Shown one piece after another: positions 10,065 to 17,804 of a DNA stretch of 64,000 nucleotides. The DNA comes from Desulfovibrio sp. X2. Its GTDB lineage: Bacteria; Desulfobacterota; Desulfovibrionia; Desulfovibrionales; Desulfovibrionaceae. The stretch spans positions 124,001-188,000 of the forward strand of contig NZ_ATHV01000022.1 in assembly GCF_000422205.1 (NCBI RefSeq), read 5' to 3'. The first letter of the stretch is position 1. Each line of letters opens with the position of its first letter. A program made the translations under genes and the position numbers. The notes below the pieces were generated by a model, which was not told the DNA's origin, ran no database searches, and worked only from the letters and a program-made list of their open reading frames with translations.

Positions 10065-11305
10065 ACCATTTCGAGTACCGTGATGGCCACCTCTTTGCCG
10101 AAGAGGTGCCAGTGGCCGACATCGTCCGCCACCACGGCACACCGACCTATGTCTACAGTGCGGCCACGTTCCGCCGCCACTTCCAGGCCTTCGATTCGGC
10201 CTTTGCCGGCCTGCCCCATCTGGTCTGCTACTCGGTCAAGGCCAACTCCAACATCCACATCCTGAAGCTCCTCGGCGAGATGGGCGCGGGCGTGGACATC
10301 GTCTCGGGCGGCGAGCTCTTCCGCGCGCTCAAGGCCGGAATTCCGGGCGAGAAGATCGTCTACTCCGGGGTCGCCAAGACCGACGAAGAGATCGAGGACG
10401 CCCTGCGCGCGGGCATCCTGATGTTCAACGCCGAGTCCCTGGGCGAGATCGCGGCCATCGACGCCGCGGCAGGCCGCCTCGGGGTCAGGGCGCGCATCTC
10501 GCTGCGCATCAACCCCGACGTGGACCCCAAGACCCACCCTTACATCTCCACGGGGATGAAGAAGAACAAGTTCGGCCTGGACATGGACACGGCCCTTCAG
10601 GGCTACATCATGGCCCGGGACATGAAGAACCTCGATCCCGTTGGCATCGACTGCCACATCGGCTCGCAGCTCACCACGCTCGAGCCGTTCCTCGAGGCCC
10701 TGGACAAGGTTCTCGGCTTCTACGGCAAGCTGAAGGACCTGGGCATCTACGTGAACTACCTCGACCTGGGCGGCGGCCTCGGCATCACCTACGACGAGGA
10801 GGAGCCCCCGCAGCCCTCGGCCTTCGGCGCGGCCCTCACGGAGCGGCTGAAGGACCTGCCCCTGACCCTGGTCCTGGAGCCCGGCCGCGTGATCTGCGGC
10901 AACGCGGGCATCCTGGTCTTCAACACCGTCTACACCAAGCAGACGCCGGTGAAGAAGTTCGTCATCGTGGACGCGGCCATGAACGACCTGGTGCGCCCCT
11001 CGCTCTACGGCTCGTACCACCGCATCGAGGAGGTGGACAAGAAGAGCCGTCCCGTCGAGACGGTGGACGTGGTCGGCGGCATCTGCGAGTCCACGGACTT
11101 CCTGGCCCGCGACCGCGAAATGCCTGCCGTGGAACCCGGCGAGTGCCTCGCGGCCTTCTCGGCCGGTGCCTACGGAATGACCATGTCCTCGCAGTACAAC
11201 TCCCGCCGCCGCGCGGCCGAGGTGCTGGTGGACGGCCGGGAAGAGAAGCTGATCCGGCGTCGCGAGACCTACGAGGATCTCATCGAGGCCGAGCTCGACC
11301 TCTAG
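10061..11305 (+). CDS. lysA: Diaminopimelate decarboxylase
   Basis: A 414-residue fold-III PLP enzyme catalysing the last lysine step, meso-diaminopimelate to lysine plus CO2. The PLP lysine is in CYSVKANSNIHIL (about residue 58). INPDVDPKTHPYISTG, DCHIGSQLT, LDLGGGLGI and LEPGRVICGNAG are typical. The C-terminal domain carries the substrate and partner-subunit residues in GGICESTDFLARDR and GAYGMTMSSQYNSRRR. The start is ATG 10061 with AGGAG a few bases upstream, overlapping the preceding lipoprotein stop by four bases. A strong terminator follows. Confidence 0.96.
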   Translation: MNHFEYRDGHLFAEEVPVADIVRHHGTPTYVYSAATFRRHFQAFDSAFAGLPHLVCYSVKANSNIHILKLLGEMGAGVDIVSGGELFRALKAGIPGEKIVYSGVAKTDEEIEDALRAGILMFNAESLGEIAAIDAAAGRLGVRARISLRINPDVDPKTHPYISTGMKKNKFGLDMDTALQGYIMARDMKNLDPVGIDCHIGSQLTTLEPFLEALDKVLGFYGKLKDLGIYVNYLDLGGGLGITYDEEEPPQPSAFGAALTERLKDLPLTLVLEPGRVICGNAGILVFNTVYTKQTPVKKFVIVDAAMNDLVRPSLYGSYHRIEEVDKKSRPVETVDVVGGICESTDFLARDREMPAVEPGECLAAFSAGAYGMTMSSQYNSRRRAAEVLVDGREEKLIRRRETYEDLIEAELDL

Positions 11306-11333
11306 CTCCGGCCTGTTCCTTCAAGAAGACGAA

Positions 11334-11367
11334 AGGCCCCGGGGGAATGTTCCCCGGGGCCTTTTTC
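11334..11367. terminator. Bidirectional rho-independent terminator between lysA and the flgM-like gene
   Basis: GGCCCCGGGG (11335-11344) pairs with CCCCGGGGCC (11352-11361) around a seven-base loop, followed by TTTTT on the plus strand and by TTTC on the minus strand. It ends the lysA transcript and probably also the convergent minus-strand gene. Confidence 0.85.
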
Positions 11368-11407
11368 GTCGTCAGGCGGCCGCACGACAAGGGCCTGGGC
11401 CTCGATC

Positions 11408-11608
11408 TCACTCGTCGTCGTGATCGAAGCTCAGATGTCCGCCGTTCAGCAGTTCGTCGGCCACGGCCAGAAGCGGGGGGCGGTAGGTGCCTTCCCGGAT
11501 CTGGCGCTTGATCTCCGCGATCCGCTGCGCGCGTTGATGTGGATGCTCGCGGCCACGAGGGAGCCCTTCCTGCTCCTCGGGCCGTTCGTCGAGCGAGCCG
11601 CCTTCCAT
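11408..11608 (-). CDS. flgM: Short FlgM-like anti-sigma-28 factor
   Basis: A 66-residue acidic/basic protein. Its middle, RAQRIAEIKRQIREGTYRP followed by LAVADELLN, matches the C-terminal half of FlgM, which binds and inhibits the flagellar sigma factor FliA (compare ERVEALKTAIRNGEL and KIADSLI in E. coli). The usual disordered N-terminal half is almost absent, since FlgM is typically about 90-100 residues. Support for a real gene: GGAGAGG (11614-11620) five bases before the ATG, and an exact sigma-28 -10 box upstream. It is isolated from other flagellar genes in this window. The FlgM assignment is by short-motif resemblance. Confidence 0.65.
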   Translation of the reverse strand: MEGGSLDERPEEQEGLPRGREHPHQRAQRIAEIKRQIREGTYRPPLLAVADELLNGGHLSFDHDDE

Positions 11609-11629
11609 GGTTGCCTCTCCTCTCTCGCC

Positions 11630-11658
11630 TTATCGGCCAAAAGTGTGGGGCATCTTTA
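11630..11658 (-). promoter_or_regulatory. Sigma-28 (FliA)-type promoter upstream of the flgM-like gene
   Basis: On the minus strand the octamer GCCGATAA (11630-11637) is an exact match to the enterobacterial FliA -10 consensus. TAAA (11655-11658) lies 17 bases upstream; the canonical spacing is 15, so the -35 match is imperfect. The position, 21 bases before the start codon, suits a FlgM gene. Confidence 0.5.
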
Positions 11659-11922
11659 GACAAGCGGGGAAGAAAGTTGACCACTTATTTACAATCATTG
11701 AAGATCATAGACGAAAAAATCTCGCCCGAAAAAGCGGCATGAGACTGCGGAAATGACCGGAACGCTCGGCTTTGGAGTGTGACCAGCAAGGACCTGCGCA
11801 ACGGACCTCTCCTGTCCCGGAAAGAGGCGTTTTCCGGGAAGTCCCTGTCCAGCCTCGTAACAGGTCGGCGCGTCTGCGCCATGGTGAATCCACAAACCCT
11901 TTCGTTCGCTGCGGGCCATCGG
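11659..11922. other. Intergenic stretch, no gene recognised
   Basis: Between the flgM-like promoter and the first tRNA terminator I find no supported gene. It contains an AT-rich patch (11672-11735), unlike the surrounding DNA. Short open frames here lack ribosome binding sites and resemble nothing I recognise. Confidence 0.4.
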
Positions 11923-11955
11923 AAAAACAAAAAAAGGCCCGGGTTGCCCCGGGCC
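11923..11955 (-). terminator. Terminator of the distal tRNA-Leu
   Basis: Read on the minus strand, GGCCCGGG (11948-11955) pairs with CCCGGGCC (11936-11943) around a four-base loop, followed by a run of seven T (11929-11935). It begins 8 bases after the tRNA 3' end. Confidence 0.85.
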
Positions 11956-12058
11956 GAGATATATGGTGCGGAAGGGGGGACTCGAACCCCCACGGCTTTT
12001 GGCCACTACCCCCTCAAGATAGCGTGTCTACCAGTTCCACCACTTCCGCGGACCGTCG
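11947..12058. repeat. Direct repeat, copy 1 (tRNA-Leu plus flanks)
   Basis: This 112-base segment recurs at 12223-12334, offset by 276 bases, with one mismatch (12051 versus 12327). It covers the whole tRNA, part of the terminator arm and a few bases past the tRNA 5' end. It looks like a local tandem duplication of a tRNA gene. Confidence 0.85.
11964..12049 (-). tRNA. tRNA-Leu (anticodon GAG), distal copy
   Basis: An 86-base leucine tRNA with encoded CCA. The acceptor stem GCGGAAG pairs with CTTCCGC; the D-arm TGGTAGACACG and the long variable arm are typical of Leu. The anticodon stem CTATC/GGTAG encloses the loop TTGAGGG, giving GAG. The T-arm contains GGTTCGAGTCC. It is identical in sequence to the copy at 12240-12325, 276 bases away, and has its own terminator. 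Confidence 0.95.
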
Positions 12059-12204
12059 TCGTTGTCTTCTGCCAGGTCATCCTTTGTCTGCGGCCAGGGC
12101 GCCTTCCCTTTCCGGAAGCACGCCGCCGTCTCTGCATCGCCACCGTCATTTCATCTGTCGTTCATGTTCCCGGCGTCGTGCGGTGGCATTATGGCGCCCG
12201 GGGG
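12059..12204. other. Spacer between the two tRNA-Leu genes
   Basis: About 145 bases between the proximal terminator and the distal tRNA. A minus-strand promoter is expected here because the distal copy lies beyond a terminator, but I cannot point to a convincing -35/-10 pair. Confidence 0.35.
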
Positions 12205-12231
12205 CAAAAAAGCCCGGGGCAACCCCGGGCC
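12205..12231 (-). terminator. Terminator of the secG-proximal tRNA-Leu
   Basis: On the minus strand GCCCGGGG (12223-12230) pairs with CCCCGGGC (12212-12219) over a three-base loop, followed by T6 (12206-12211). Confidence 0.85.
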
Positions 12232-12334
12232 GAGATATATGGTGCGGAAGGGGGGACTCGAACCCCCACGGCTTTTGGCCACTACCCCCTCAAGATAGCG
12301 TGTCTACCAGTTCCACCACTTCCGCGAACCGTCG
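12223..12334. repeat. Direct repeat, copy 2 (tRNA-Leu plus flanks)
   Basis: Second copy of the 112-base repeat described at 11947-12058. It ends three bases before the secG stop codon. Confidence 0.85.
12240..12325 (-). tRNA. tRNA-Leu (anticodon GAG), secG-proximal copy
   Basis: Identical over all 86 bases to the distal copy, with CCA encoded, anticodon GAG and a long variable arm. Its 5' end is 11 bases after the secG stop codon with no promoter space, so it is probably cut from a pgk-tpiA-secG transcript. E. coli has the same arrangement, secG followed by leuU, also tRNA-Leu(GAG). Confidence 0.95.
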
Positions 12335-12336
12335 AA

Positions 12337-12753
12337 TTACTGGGCTTTCTGTCCCTCCGCCGGGGCCTGGGGAGCCTTCTGCTCGGGCGCCGGGCTCGCG
12401 GCCTGGTCCTGAGCGGCAGTGGGGGCCTGCGGCTTGGCGGGCTCCTCGAAGGTCACTTCGGGCTTGGGCTTGGCCGCTTCGGCCTTCGGCTCGGGCGCGG
12501 TCATCATGATCGAGTCAGTGGCAACGGCCTTGACCCCGGTGAGCCTGTTGTAGGTCAGGGAGGTCAGCAGGAAGATCACGGCGAGAACCGCCGTGGCCTT
12601 GACCAGCAGGCCGCCGGCGCCGGAGCTGCCGAACACGGACGAGCTGCCGCCGCCGAAGATGACGCCCATGCCCTCCTTGCCGGACTGCAGCAAGACGAGG
12701 ACGATGAGCACCAGACAGGCGATGATGTGCAATGTGAGAACAATTCCGCTCAA
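12337..12753 (-). CDS. secG: Preprotein translocase subunit SecG
   Basis: A 138-residue SecG. Two transmembrane helices (about 4-24 and 52-72) flank the conserved loop LLQSGKEGMGVIFGGGSSSVFGSSGAGGLL. A long Ala/Pro/Lys/Glu-rich cytoplasmic tail follows, as in many proteobacterial SecG. It stimulates SecYE/SecA protein export. The start is taken as TTG 12753 because GGAG (in CCGGAGA, 12761-12767) lies at proper spacing and the protein then begins directly with the first helix; an upstream in-frame start at 12798 would overlap the tpiA end. Confidence 0.92.
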   Translation of the reverse strand: MSGIVLTLHIIACLVLIVLVLLQSGKEGMGVIFGGGSSSVFGSSGAGGLLVKATAVLAVIFLLTSLTYNRLTGVKAVATDSIMMTAPEPKAEAAKPKPEVTFEEPAKPQAPTAAQDQAASPAPEQKAPQAPAEGQKAQ

Positions 12754-12784
12754 CGTACTTTCTCCGGTAAAAAAACCTGCGCCA

Positions 12785-13537
12785 TCAAGCCAGCGCAATG
12801 CGCGAAAAGCTTTCAGCCGTCAGGCTTGCGCCACCTACCAATACACCGTCCACATTGTCAAGCGCCAAAATTTCGGAAGCGTTGTCCGGCTTGACACTGC
12901 CGCCGTACAGCAGGGGGATTTCCAGGGCCTTTTCACCCATCATCTGCACCAGACGATCACGTGTGTGGGCGTGGGCCTGGCGGATCTCCTCCCGGCCCGC
13001 GACCTCGCCCGTGCCGATGGCCCAGACCGGCTCGTAGGCCACGGCCAGCCTGTTCGCGAATTCACGCGCAGCGGGCACGAGTCCGCGCTCGAGCTGGCGG
13101 TCGAGGACCTCCTCCACCTTTTTCGCGCGGCGCTCCTCGAGCTTCTCGCCGATGCACAGGACCATGGAGAGCCCCTTCTGGAGGCCGTAGGCCACCTTCT
13201 CGCCCACCAGGTCGTCGTTTTCGCCCAGGACCCAGCGGCGCTCGGAATGGCCTGCCAGAGCCCACGTGCAGCCCGCGTCGAGCAGCATGCCGGGCGCGAT
13301 CTCGCCGGTGAAGGCGCCTTCGCCGTGCGGCCAGAAGTTCTGCCCGCCCACGGCGAAGGATTTCTGCCCCGCAAAGGCTCCGGCCACGGCGGCCAGGGCC
13401 GTGAACGGCGGAAAGACCAGCAGCTCCCGGTCCTCGGGCAGGCCCGGGGCGATGAGACGGACCATCTCGCGCGCCGTGGCCTCTGCCTCGGCCCGCGTCT
13501 TGTACATCTTCCAGTTCGCGGCCATCAGCTTCTTCAC
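12785..13537 (-). CDS. tpiA: Triosephosphate isomerase
   Basis: A 250-residue TIM barrel interconverting dihydroxyacetone phosphate and glyceraldehyde 3-phosphate. Active-site elements are visible: the Lys in MAANWKMYKT, the His in LAGHSERR, the Glu in VAYEPVWAIGTG, and the phosphate-binding LYGGSVKP and GVLVGGASL loops. The start is taken as GTG 13537, which overlaps the pgk stop as GTGA, with GGAGGG nine bases upstream. The ATG at 13546 has no room for a binding site and the ATG at 13525 has a poor one. The unit is rimI-pgk-tpiA-secG-tRNA-Leu. Confidence 0.96.
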   Translation of the reverse strand: MKKLMAANWKMYKTRAEAEATAREMVRLIAPGLPEDRELLVFPPFTALAAVAGAFAGQKSFAVGGQNFWPHGEGAFTGEIAPGMLLDAGCTWALAGHSERRWVLGENDDLVGEKVAYGLQKGLSMVLCIGEKLEERRAKKVEEVLDRQLERGLVPAAREFANRLAVAYEPVWAIGTGEVAGREEIRQAHAHTRDRLVQMMGEKALEIPLLYGGSVKPDNASEILALDNVDGVLVGGASLTAESFSRIALA

Positions 13538-14721
13538 TTGCCGCATCCCTCCAGAGCCTTGAAGGCAGGCAGTTCCTTGCCTTCCATGAATTCCATGAAC
13601 GAGCCGCCGCCGGTGGAGATGAAGGTGAACTTGTCGGCCAGCTTGGCCTTGTGCACCACGGCGTCCGTGTCGCCGCCGCCGACGATGGTCGTGACCCCGG
13701 CGAGCTTGGCCAGGCAGCGGGCAATGGCCAGGGATCCCTGGGCGAAAGCCTGGTTCTCGAAGGCGCCCATGGGGCCGTTCCACATCACGGTCTTGGCCGT
13801 GGCCAGGGCCGAGGTGTACAGGTCGACCGTCTTCGGGCCGACGTCGAGGACCATCTTGCCCGCCGGGATGGCGGCAGCGTCGAAGATGCCGCCGGTCACG
13901 GCGTCGTCGAGCGAGCCGCCAACGACCACGTCCACGGGCAGCAGCAGCGTGACGCCCTTGGCCCCGGCCTCCTTGACGATATTCAACGCCTCGTCCGTCA
14001 GGTCGCGCTCGACCAGGGAGCTGCCGACCTCGTGGCCCTGGGCCAGGAGGAAGGTGTTGGCCATGGCCCCGCCGATGATGAGCACGTCCACCTTGTCCAG
14101 GAGGCGGCGCAGCACGGCCAGCTTGGTGGAGACCTTGGCACCCCCGGAGATGGCCACGTAGGGACGGACAGGCTCGGCCAGGGCCTCGCCCAGGAACTCC
14201 CACTCCTTCTTCAGGAGCAGGCCGCAGCAGCACTCGGGCACGAACTCGGTCACGCCGACGTTGGAGGCGTGGGCGCGGTGCGCCGTGCCGAAGGCGTCGT
14301 CCACGTAGACGTCCACGCCCGCGGCCAGGGCCTTGGCGAAGGCCTCGTCGTTGGCCTCCTCGCCGGCGTGGAAACGCAGGTTCTCGAGCATCAGCACGTG
14401 GCCGGGCGCGAGATCGGCAACGAATTTCGCCGCCTCGTCGCCCACGCAGTCCGGAGCCATGGTCACGTCGCGGTTCAAGAGGTCGGAGAGGTGCGCGGCG
14501 ACCGGGGCCAGGCTCAGCTCGGGGACGACCTTGCCCTTGGGCTTGCCCAGGTGCGAGCAGAGGACCACGGCCGCGCCCTTTTCCAGGGCCAGGCGGATGG
14601 TGGGCAGGCTCTGGACGATACGGTTGTCGTCCTGGATCACGCCGTTCTTGAGCGGGACGTTGAAGTCCACGCGGATGAGCACCCGCTTGCCCTTGAGATC
14701 GACCGAGTCGAGGTATTTCAT
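13534..14721 (-). CDS. pgk: Phosphoglycerate kinase
   Basis: A 395-residue PGK, the standard length, making ATP from 1,3-bisphosphoglycerate in glycolysis. The N-domain substrate residues lie in VLIRVDFNVPL, LCSHLGKPKGK and LMLENLRFHAGEE. The C-domain nucleotide site includes AISGGAKVSTK, MWNGPMGAFE and IVGGGDTDAVV. ATG 14721 has AGGAG upstream and overlaps the rimI stop by four bases (ATGA), so translation is probably coupled. Expected role in Desulfovibrio-type cells is both glycolysis and gluconeogenesis. Confidence 0.97.
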   Translation of the reverse strand: MKYLDSVDLKGKRVLIRVDFNVPLKNGVIQDDNRIVQSLPTIRLALEKGAAVVLCSHLGKPKGKVVPELSLAPVAAHLSDLLNRDVTMAPDCVGDEAAKFVADLAPGHVLMLENLRFHAGEEANDEAFAKALAAGVDVYVDDAFGTAHRAHASNVGVTEFVPECCCGLLLKKEWEFLGEALAEPVRPYVAISGGAKVSTKLAVLRRLLDKVDVLIIGGAMANTFLLAQGHEVGSSLVERDLTDEALNIVKEAGAKGVTLLLPVDVVVGGSLDDAVTGGIFDAAAIPAGKMVLDVGPKTVDLYTSALATAKTVMWNGPMGAFENQAFAQGSLAIARCLAKLAGVTTIVGGGDTDAVVHKAKLADKFTFISTGGGSFMEFMEGKELPAFKALEGCGK

Positions 14722-15218
14722 GACGGCTCCTGGCGCGCCTCGGCCATGGTCAGGGTCATGACCAGCGCGTCTTCGTTGGTGTCGGGGTAGTACCGTTTTC
14801 TCACGCCGGTCCTCACGAAGCCGTGCGCGGCATAGAGGCCGATGGCAGCGGCATTGGACTGGCGCACCTCCAGAAACATTCGATGTATGCCCATTTCGGC
14901 GGCGCTTTGCAACACGGCCCCGAGCAGGACCCGGCCCCAGCCTCGGCGTCGGTTCCCCTCGGCCACGGCGATGTTCACGATCTCCCCCTCGTCGGCCACG
15001 CAATAGAAGGAGCAGTAGGCGCCGAGCGTTCCGTCCTCCGCGCGCATGCCGAGGATGTGCAGGGCCTTCTCGCGCAGGCCGTAGGCCAGCTGCTCCTCGC
15101 TCCAGGGATGGCTGAAGCAGGCGCGCTCGAGCGAGGCCAGCTCTGCCGCGTCATTCGGCACGAGCCGGACGACGGGCGGAATGGCCCAGGAAATGGGGGG
15201 CTTCGGTGTTGTTTCCAT
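14718..15218 (-). CDS. rimI: Ribosomal protein alanine N-acetyltransferase (RimI-type GNAT)
   Basis: A 166-residue GNAT acetyltransferase. The acetyl-CoA loop NRRRGWGRVLLGAVLQ, the FLEVRQSNAAAIGLYAAHGF motif and the closing VRKRYYPDTNEDALVMTL are the RimI signature. RimI acetylates the N-terminal Ala of ribosomal protein S18; relatives have other protein targets. It heads the pgk-tpiA-secG unit. Its start is only 26 bases from the divergent NUDIX gene. Confidence 0.85.
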   Translation of the reverse strand: METTPKPPISWAIPPVVRLVPNDAAELASLERACFSHPWSEEQLAYGLREKALHILGMRAEDGTLGAYCSFYCVADEGEIVNIAVAEGNRRRGWGRVLLGAVLQSAAEMGIHRMFLEVRQSNAAAIGLYAAHGFVRTGVRKRYYPDTNEDALVMTLTMAEARQEPS

Positions 15219-15244
15219 CGCAACGCTCGTGTAAAGGAGCCGCC

Positions 15245-15832
15245 ATGCCGCGCAGATTCAGAAAGCCGCGCCTCCAGCCGCGCCAGTCGGCGACCCCGGA
15301 GGTCGAATATATCGAGGTCGTGGACGAAGGCAATCGCCCCATAGCGGTCATGCCCATCGACGACGTGCACGCCCAGGCGCTCATGCACCGCGCCGTGGTC
15401 GTGCTGGTCTACGACGACGACGGCAGGGTCTACCTGCAAAAGCGCAGCATGTCCAAGAGCCGCTTCCCCGGGCGATGGGACCTCTCGGCCACCGGCCACG
15501 TCAAGGCGGGCGAGGCCATGGAGGACGGCGCCATCCGCGAGCTGCACGAGGAGCTCGGGCTTTCGGCCACGCGCATGCACCTGCTTGCCGAGGTCTCGGC
15601 CAGCGCCTCCACGGGCTGGGAGTTCGTCTCCATCTTCACGGCCGGGACGTTCCGCGAAGAACCGGTGCCCAACCCCGAGGAGGTGGACGGCGGCTACTTC
15701 GTGGACCGCGCGGAGCTCGACTGCCTCGTGGCCCAGTTCCGCGAGCTCCTGACCCCGGCCCTGGTCCATTTCTGGGAGCACGGCCTGATCTTTCCTTCAG
15801 CCTCCCCTGCCCTTCCCCCGGCCGATTCCTGA
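15245..15832 (+). CDS. NUDIX hydrolase (YfcD-like)
   Basis: A 195-residue NUDIX protein. The Nudix box runs GHVKAGEAMEDGAIRELHEELGL with the REXXEE core. The preceding YLQKRSMSKSRFPGRWDLSATGHV resembles YfcD and isopentenyl-diphosphate isomerase-like NUDIX proteins (RsxxKxxxPGxWD). The N-terminal ~18 residues are very basic. The substrate is unknown. ATG 15245 has AAGGAG just upstream. The stop is 8 bases from the convergent suhB stop. Confidence 0.82.
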   Translation: MPRRFRKPRLQPRQSATPEVEYIEVVDEGNRPIAVMPIDDVHAQALMHRAVVVLVYDDDGRVYLQKRSMSKSRFPGRWDLSATGHVKAGEAMEDGAIRELHEELGLSATRMHLLAEVSASASTGWEFVSIFTAGTFREEPVPNPEEVDGGYFVDRAELDCLVAQFRELLTPALVHFWEHGLIFPSASPALPPADS

Positions 15833-15840
15833 GCCACGGC

Positions 15841-16644
15841 TCAGCCGGGCCGGCCCGGCTCCAGATCCTTGCGCAGAATTTCCGAAAGCGCCTCATGAAG
15901 CAGGCCGTTGCTCGCCAGGATGTTCTCCGCGCCGAGCAGGTAGGGCTTTGCCGCATCCATGGAACTCACGCGGCCGCCCGCCTCTTCCACGAGCAGCCAG
16001 CCGGCTGCCGTGTCCCAGGGCTTGAGGCCGTATTCGTAGAAACCGTCGTAGCGCCCCGCGGCCACGAAGGCCATGTCGATGGCCGCCGCGCCGGGCCTGC
16101 GCACGCCCTGGGTGGCAAGGAGCATGCGCCGCATGTGCGCCAGGATGCGGTCCACATAGCGCTCGATGGCATAGGGGAAGCCCGTGGCCACGATGCCGTC
16201 CACGAGCTTCGCGCAGTCCGAAACGCGCATGGGAGCGCCGTTGCAGAAGGCTCCCCTGCCCCGCGCTGCGTGGTAGAGTTCGTCGAGCATGGGCGCGTTG
16301 ACCGCGGCGAGCACGGGGCGCCCGTCGGCCCAGAGCGCCACGGACACGGCCACGAAGGGGATGGAGTGGGCGAAGTTCGTGGTTCCGTCCACCGGATCCA
16401 CGATCCAGGCCAGCTCGCCCGGTCCCTTGCCGTCGGACGATTCCTCGCCGTAGAAGGCCGCCTCCGGCAGGAGGGCGCCGAGCTTTTCCCGCAGCAGTTC
16501 CTCCACGCGCATGTCCGTCTGCGTCACGAGATCGATGCGTCCCTTCTTGGTGATCTCCCGCGCGCCGCTCCAGTCCTGGCGGACGACCTCGCCCGCGCTC
16601 CTCGAGACGGCCAGCAGACCGTCCAGCAGTCCCTCGTATTCCAT
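15841..16644 (-). CDS. suhB: Inositol monophosphatase family protein (SuhB-like)
   Basis: A 267-residue Mg-dependent phosphatase of the inositol monophosphatase/SuhB family. The metal ligands are visible in YGEESS, WIVDPVDGTTNFAHSIPF and PWDTAAGWLLVEEAGG. It hydrolyses inositol-1-phosphate or related sugar phosphates; in E. coli SuhB also acts in rRNA antitermination with NusG. Which role applies cannot be read from sequence. ATG 16644 has GGGAGG upstream. It lies after the mreB terminator, so it needs its own promoter or read-through. Confidence 0.88.
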   Translation of the reverse strand: MEYEGLLDGLLAVSRSAGEVVRQDWSGAREITKKGRIDLVTQTDMRVEELLREKLGALLPEAAFYGEESSDGKGPGELAWIVDPVDGTTNFAHSIPFVAVSVALWADGRPVLAAVNAPMLDELYHAARGRGAFCNGAPMRVSDCAKLVDGIVATGFPYAIERYVDRILAHMRRMLLATQGVRRPGAAAIDMAFVAAGRYDGFYEYGLKPWDTAAGWLLVEEAGGRVSSMDAAKPYLLGAENILASNGLLHEALSEILRKDLEPGRPG

Positions 16645-16652
16645 GCGTACCT

Positions 16653-16691
16653 CCCAAAAACGAAAGAGGCGGTCCGGGGACCGCCTCTTTC
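16653..16691 (-). terminator. Terminator after mreB
   Basis: GAAAGAGGCGGT (16662-16673) pairs with ACCGCCTCTTTC (16680-16691) over a six-base loop. On the minus strand T5 follows (16656-16660). It separates the mreB transcript from suhB. Confidence 0.8.
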
Positions 16692-16734
16692 AAAAGCCTG
16701 GCCGACGCCTGGCGAAAACCGGGACCGTCCCAGG

Positions 16735-17760
16735 CTAGTTGATGAAGACGGACTTGAAGGTCTCCTCGTTGGCCATGGTCTTGCCGGTGCCGCGCACCAC
16801 CGTGGTCAGGGGATCCTCGTCGATGATCACGTGCAGCTGCGTCTCGCGGGAGATGAGCCTGTCCAGCCCCTTGAGCAGCGCGCCGCCGCCCGCGAGCAGC
16901 AGGCCGTTGCGGGCTATGTCGCCGACCAGTTCGGGCGGGGTCTTCTCGAGGGCGGTGCGCGTGGCGCGCACGATGACGCTCACGGGCTCCTGGATGGCCT
17001 CGCGGATGTGGCCGTCCGTGACCGTGACCGAGGACGGGGTGCCGGTGATCAGGTTCTTGCCCGAGACGTCCATGGTCATCTGCTCGGGCAGCGGGTAGGC
17101 CGAACCGATGGCGATCTTGATGCGCTCGGCCATGTTCTCGCCTATGAGCATCTGGAACTGGTCCTGGAAATAGCGCTGGATGGCCTCGTTCAGCTCGTCG
17201 CCCGCCACGCGCACGGATTCGGCGTAGGCCACGGCCGAGAGCGAGATGACCGCGACCTCGGTGGTGCCGCCGCCGATGTCCACGACCATGTTGCCCACGG
17301 GCTGGTCGATGGGCAGGCCCGCGCCGATGGCCGCGGCCATCGGCTCCTCGACCAGCCTGACTTCGCGCGCTCCGGCCTGCTGCGCGGACTCGATGACCGC
17401 GCGCTTTTCAACCTGGGTGATGCCGGTGGGCACGCAGATGACGATCTTGGGCTTGACGATGCGCATGCCGCTTATGACCTTGCGCACGAAAAAGGCGATC
17501 ATCTCCCGCGTGACCTCGAAGTCGGCGATGACGCCGTCCTTCAGCGGCCGGATCGCCCGGATCTTCTCCGGGGTGCGGCCCATGTATTCCTTGGCCTCCT
17601 TGCCCACGGCGATGATCCGGCCCTCGCGGTTGTCGATGGCCACCACGGAAGGCTCGTTGAGCACGATGCCGTCCTTGGCCGTATAGAGAAGCGAGTTGGC
17701 CGTGCCGAGGTCCATGGCCAGGTTTGTGCCAAGGAAGCCGAACAGTTTGCTGAAGAACAT
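16735..17760 (-). CDS. mreB: Rod-shape determining actin homologue MreB
   Basis: A 341-residue MreB. The amphipathic N-terminus MFFSKLFGFLG is the membrane anchor seen in Gram-negative MreB. Actin-fold motifs follow: AMDLGTANSLLY (phosphate 1), VVDIGGGTTEVAVISL (phosphate 2) and NGLLLAGGGALLKGLD (adenosine). It polymerises under the membrane to guide lateral wall synthesis. No mreC/mreD/pbp2 genes follow; instead a terminator does. A GAF protein lies upstream. RodZ, its usual partner, is at 36.97 kb. Confidence 0.96.
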   Translation of the reverse strand: MFFSKLFGFLGTNLAMDLGTANSLLYTAKDGIVLNEPSVVAIDNREGRIIAVGKEAKEYMGRTPEKIRAIRPLKDGVIADFEVTREMIAFFVRKVISGMRIVKPKIVICVPTGITQVEKRAVIESAQQAGAREVRLVEEPMAAAIGAGLPIDQPVGNMVVDIGGGTTEVAVISLSAVAYAESVRVAGDELNEAIQRYFQDQFQMLIGENMAERIKIAIGSAYPLPEQMTMDVSGKNLITGTPSSVTVTDGHIREAIQEPVSVIVRATRTALEKTPPELVGDIARNGLLLAGGGALLKGLDRLISRETQLHVIIDEDPLTTVVRGTGKTMANEETFKSVFIN

Positions 17761-17804
17761 AGGGTGCTCTCTTATGCCACTTCGGGGGAACGGAAGGAGT
17801 GTGC

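Noticed and set aside
11672-11745. AT-rich patch with an open frame ending KIIDEKISPEKAA, possible gene remnant
   Set aside because: No start with a ribosome binding site and no recognisable family; composition alone is not enough to call a pseudogene.
11947-12334. tRNA pair as an integration site with a small island between
   Set aside because: The repeat is the entire tRNA, not a 3' fragment, and the 145-base spacer holds no integrase or cargo.
11772-12509. Plus-strand open frames with repeated RGDSNPHGFWPLPPQ-type peptides
   Set aside because: These are translations of the antisense of the two tRNA-Leu genes, a classic false protein family. The repeats are the duplicated tRNAs.
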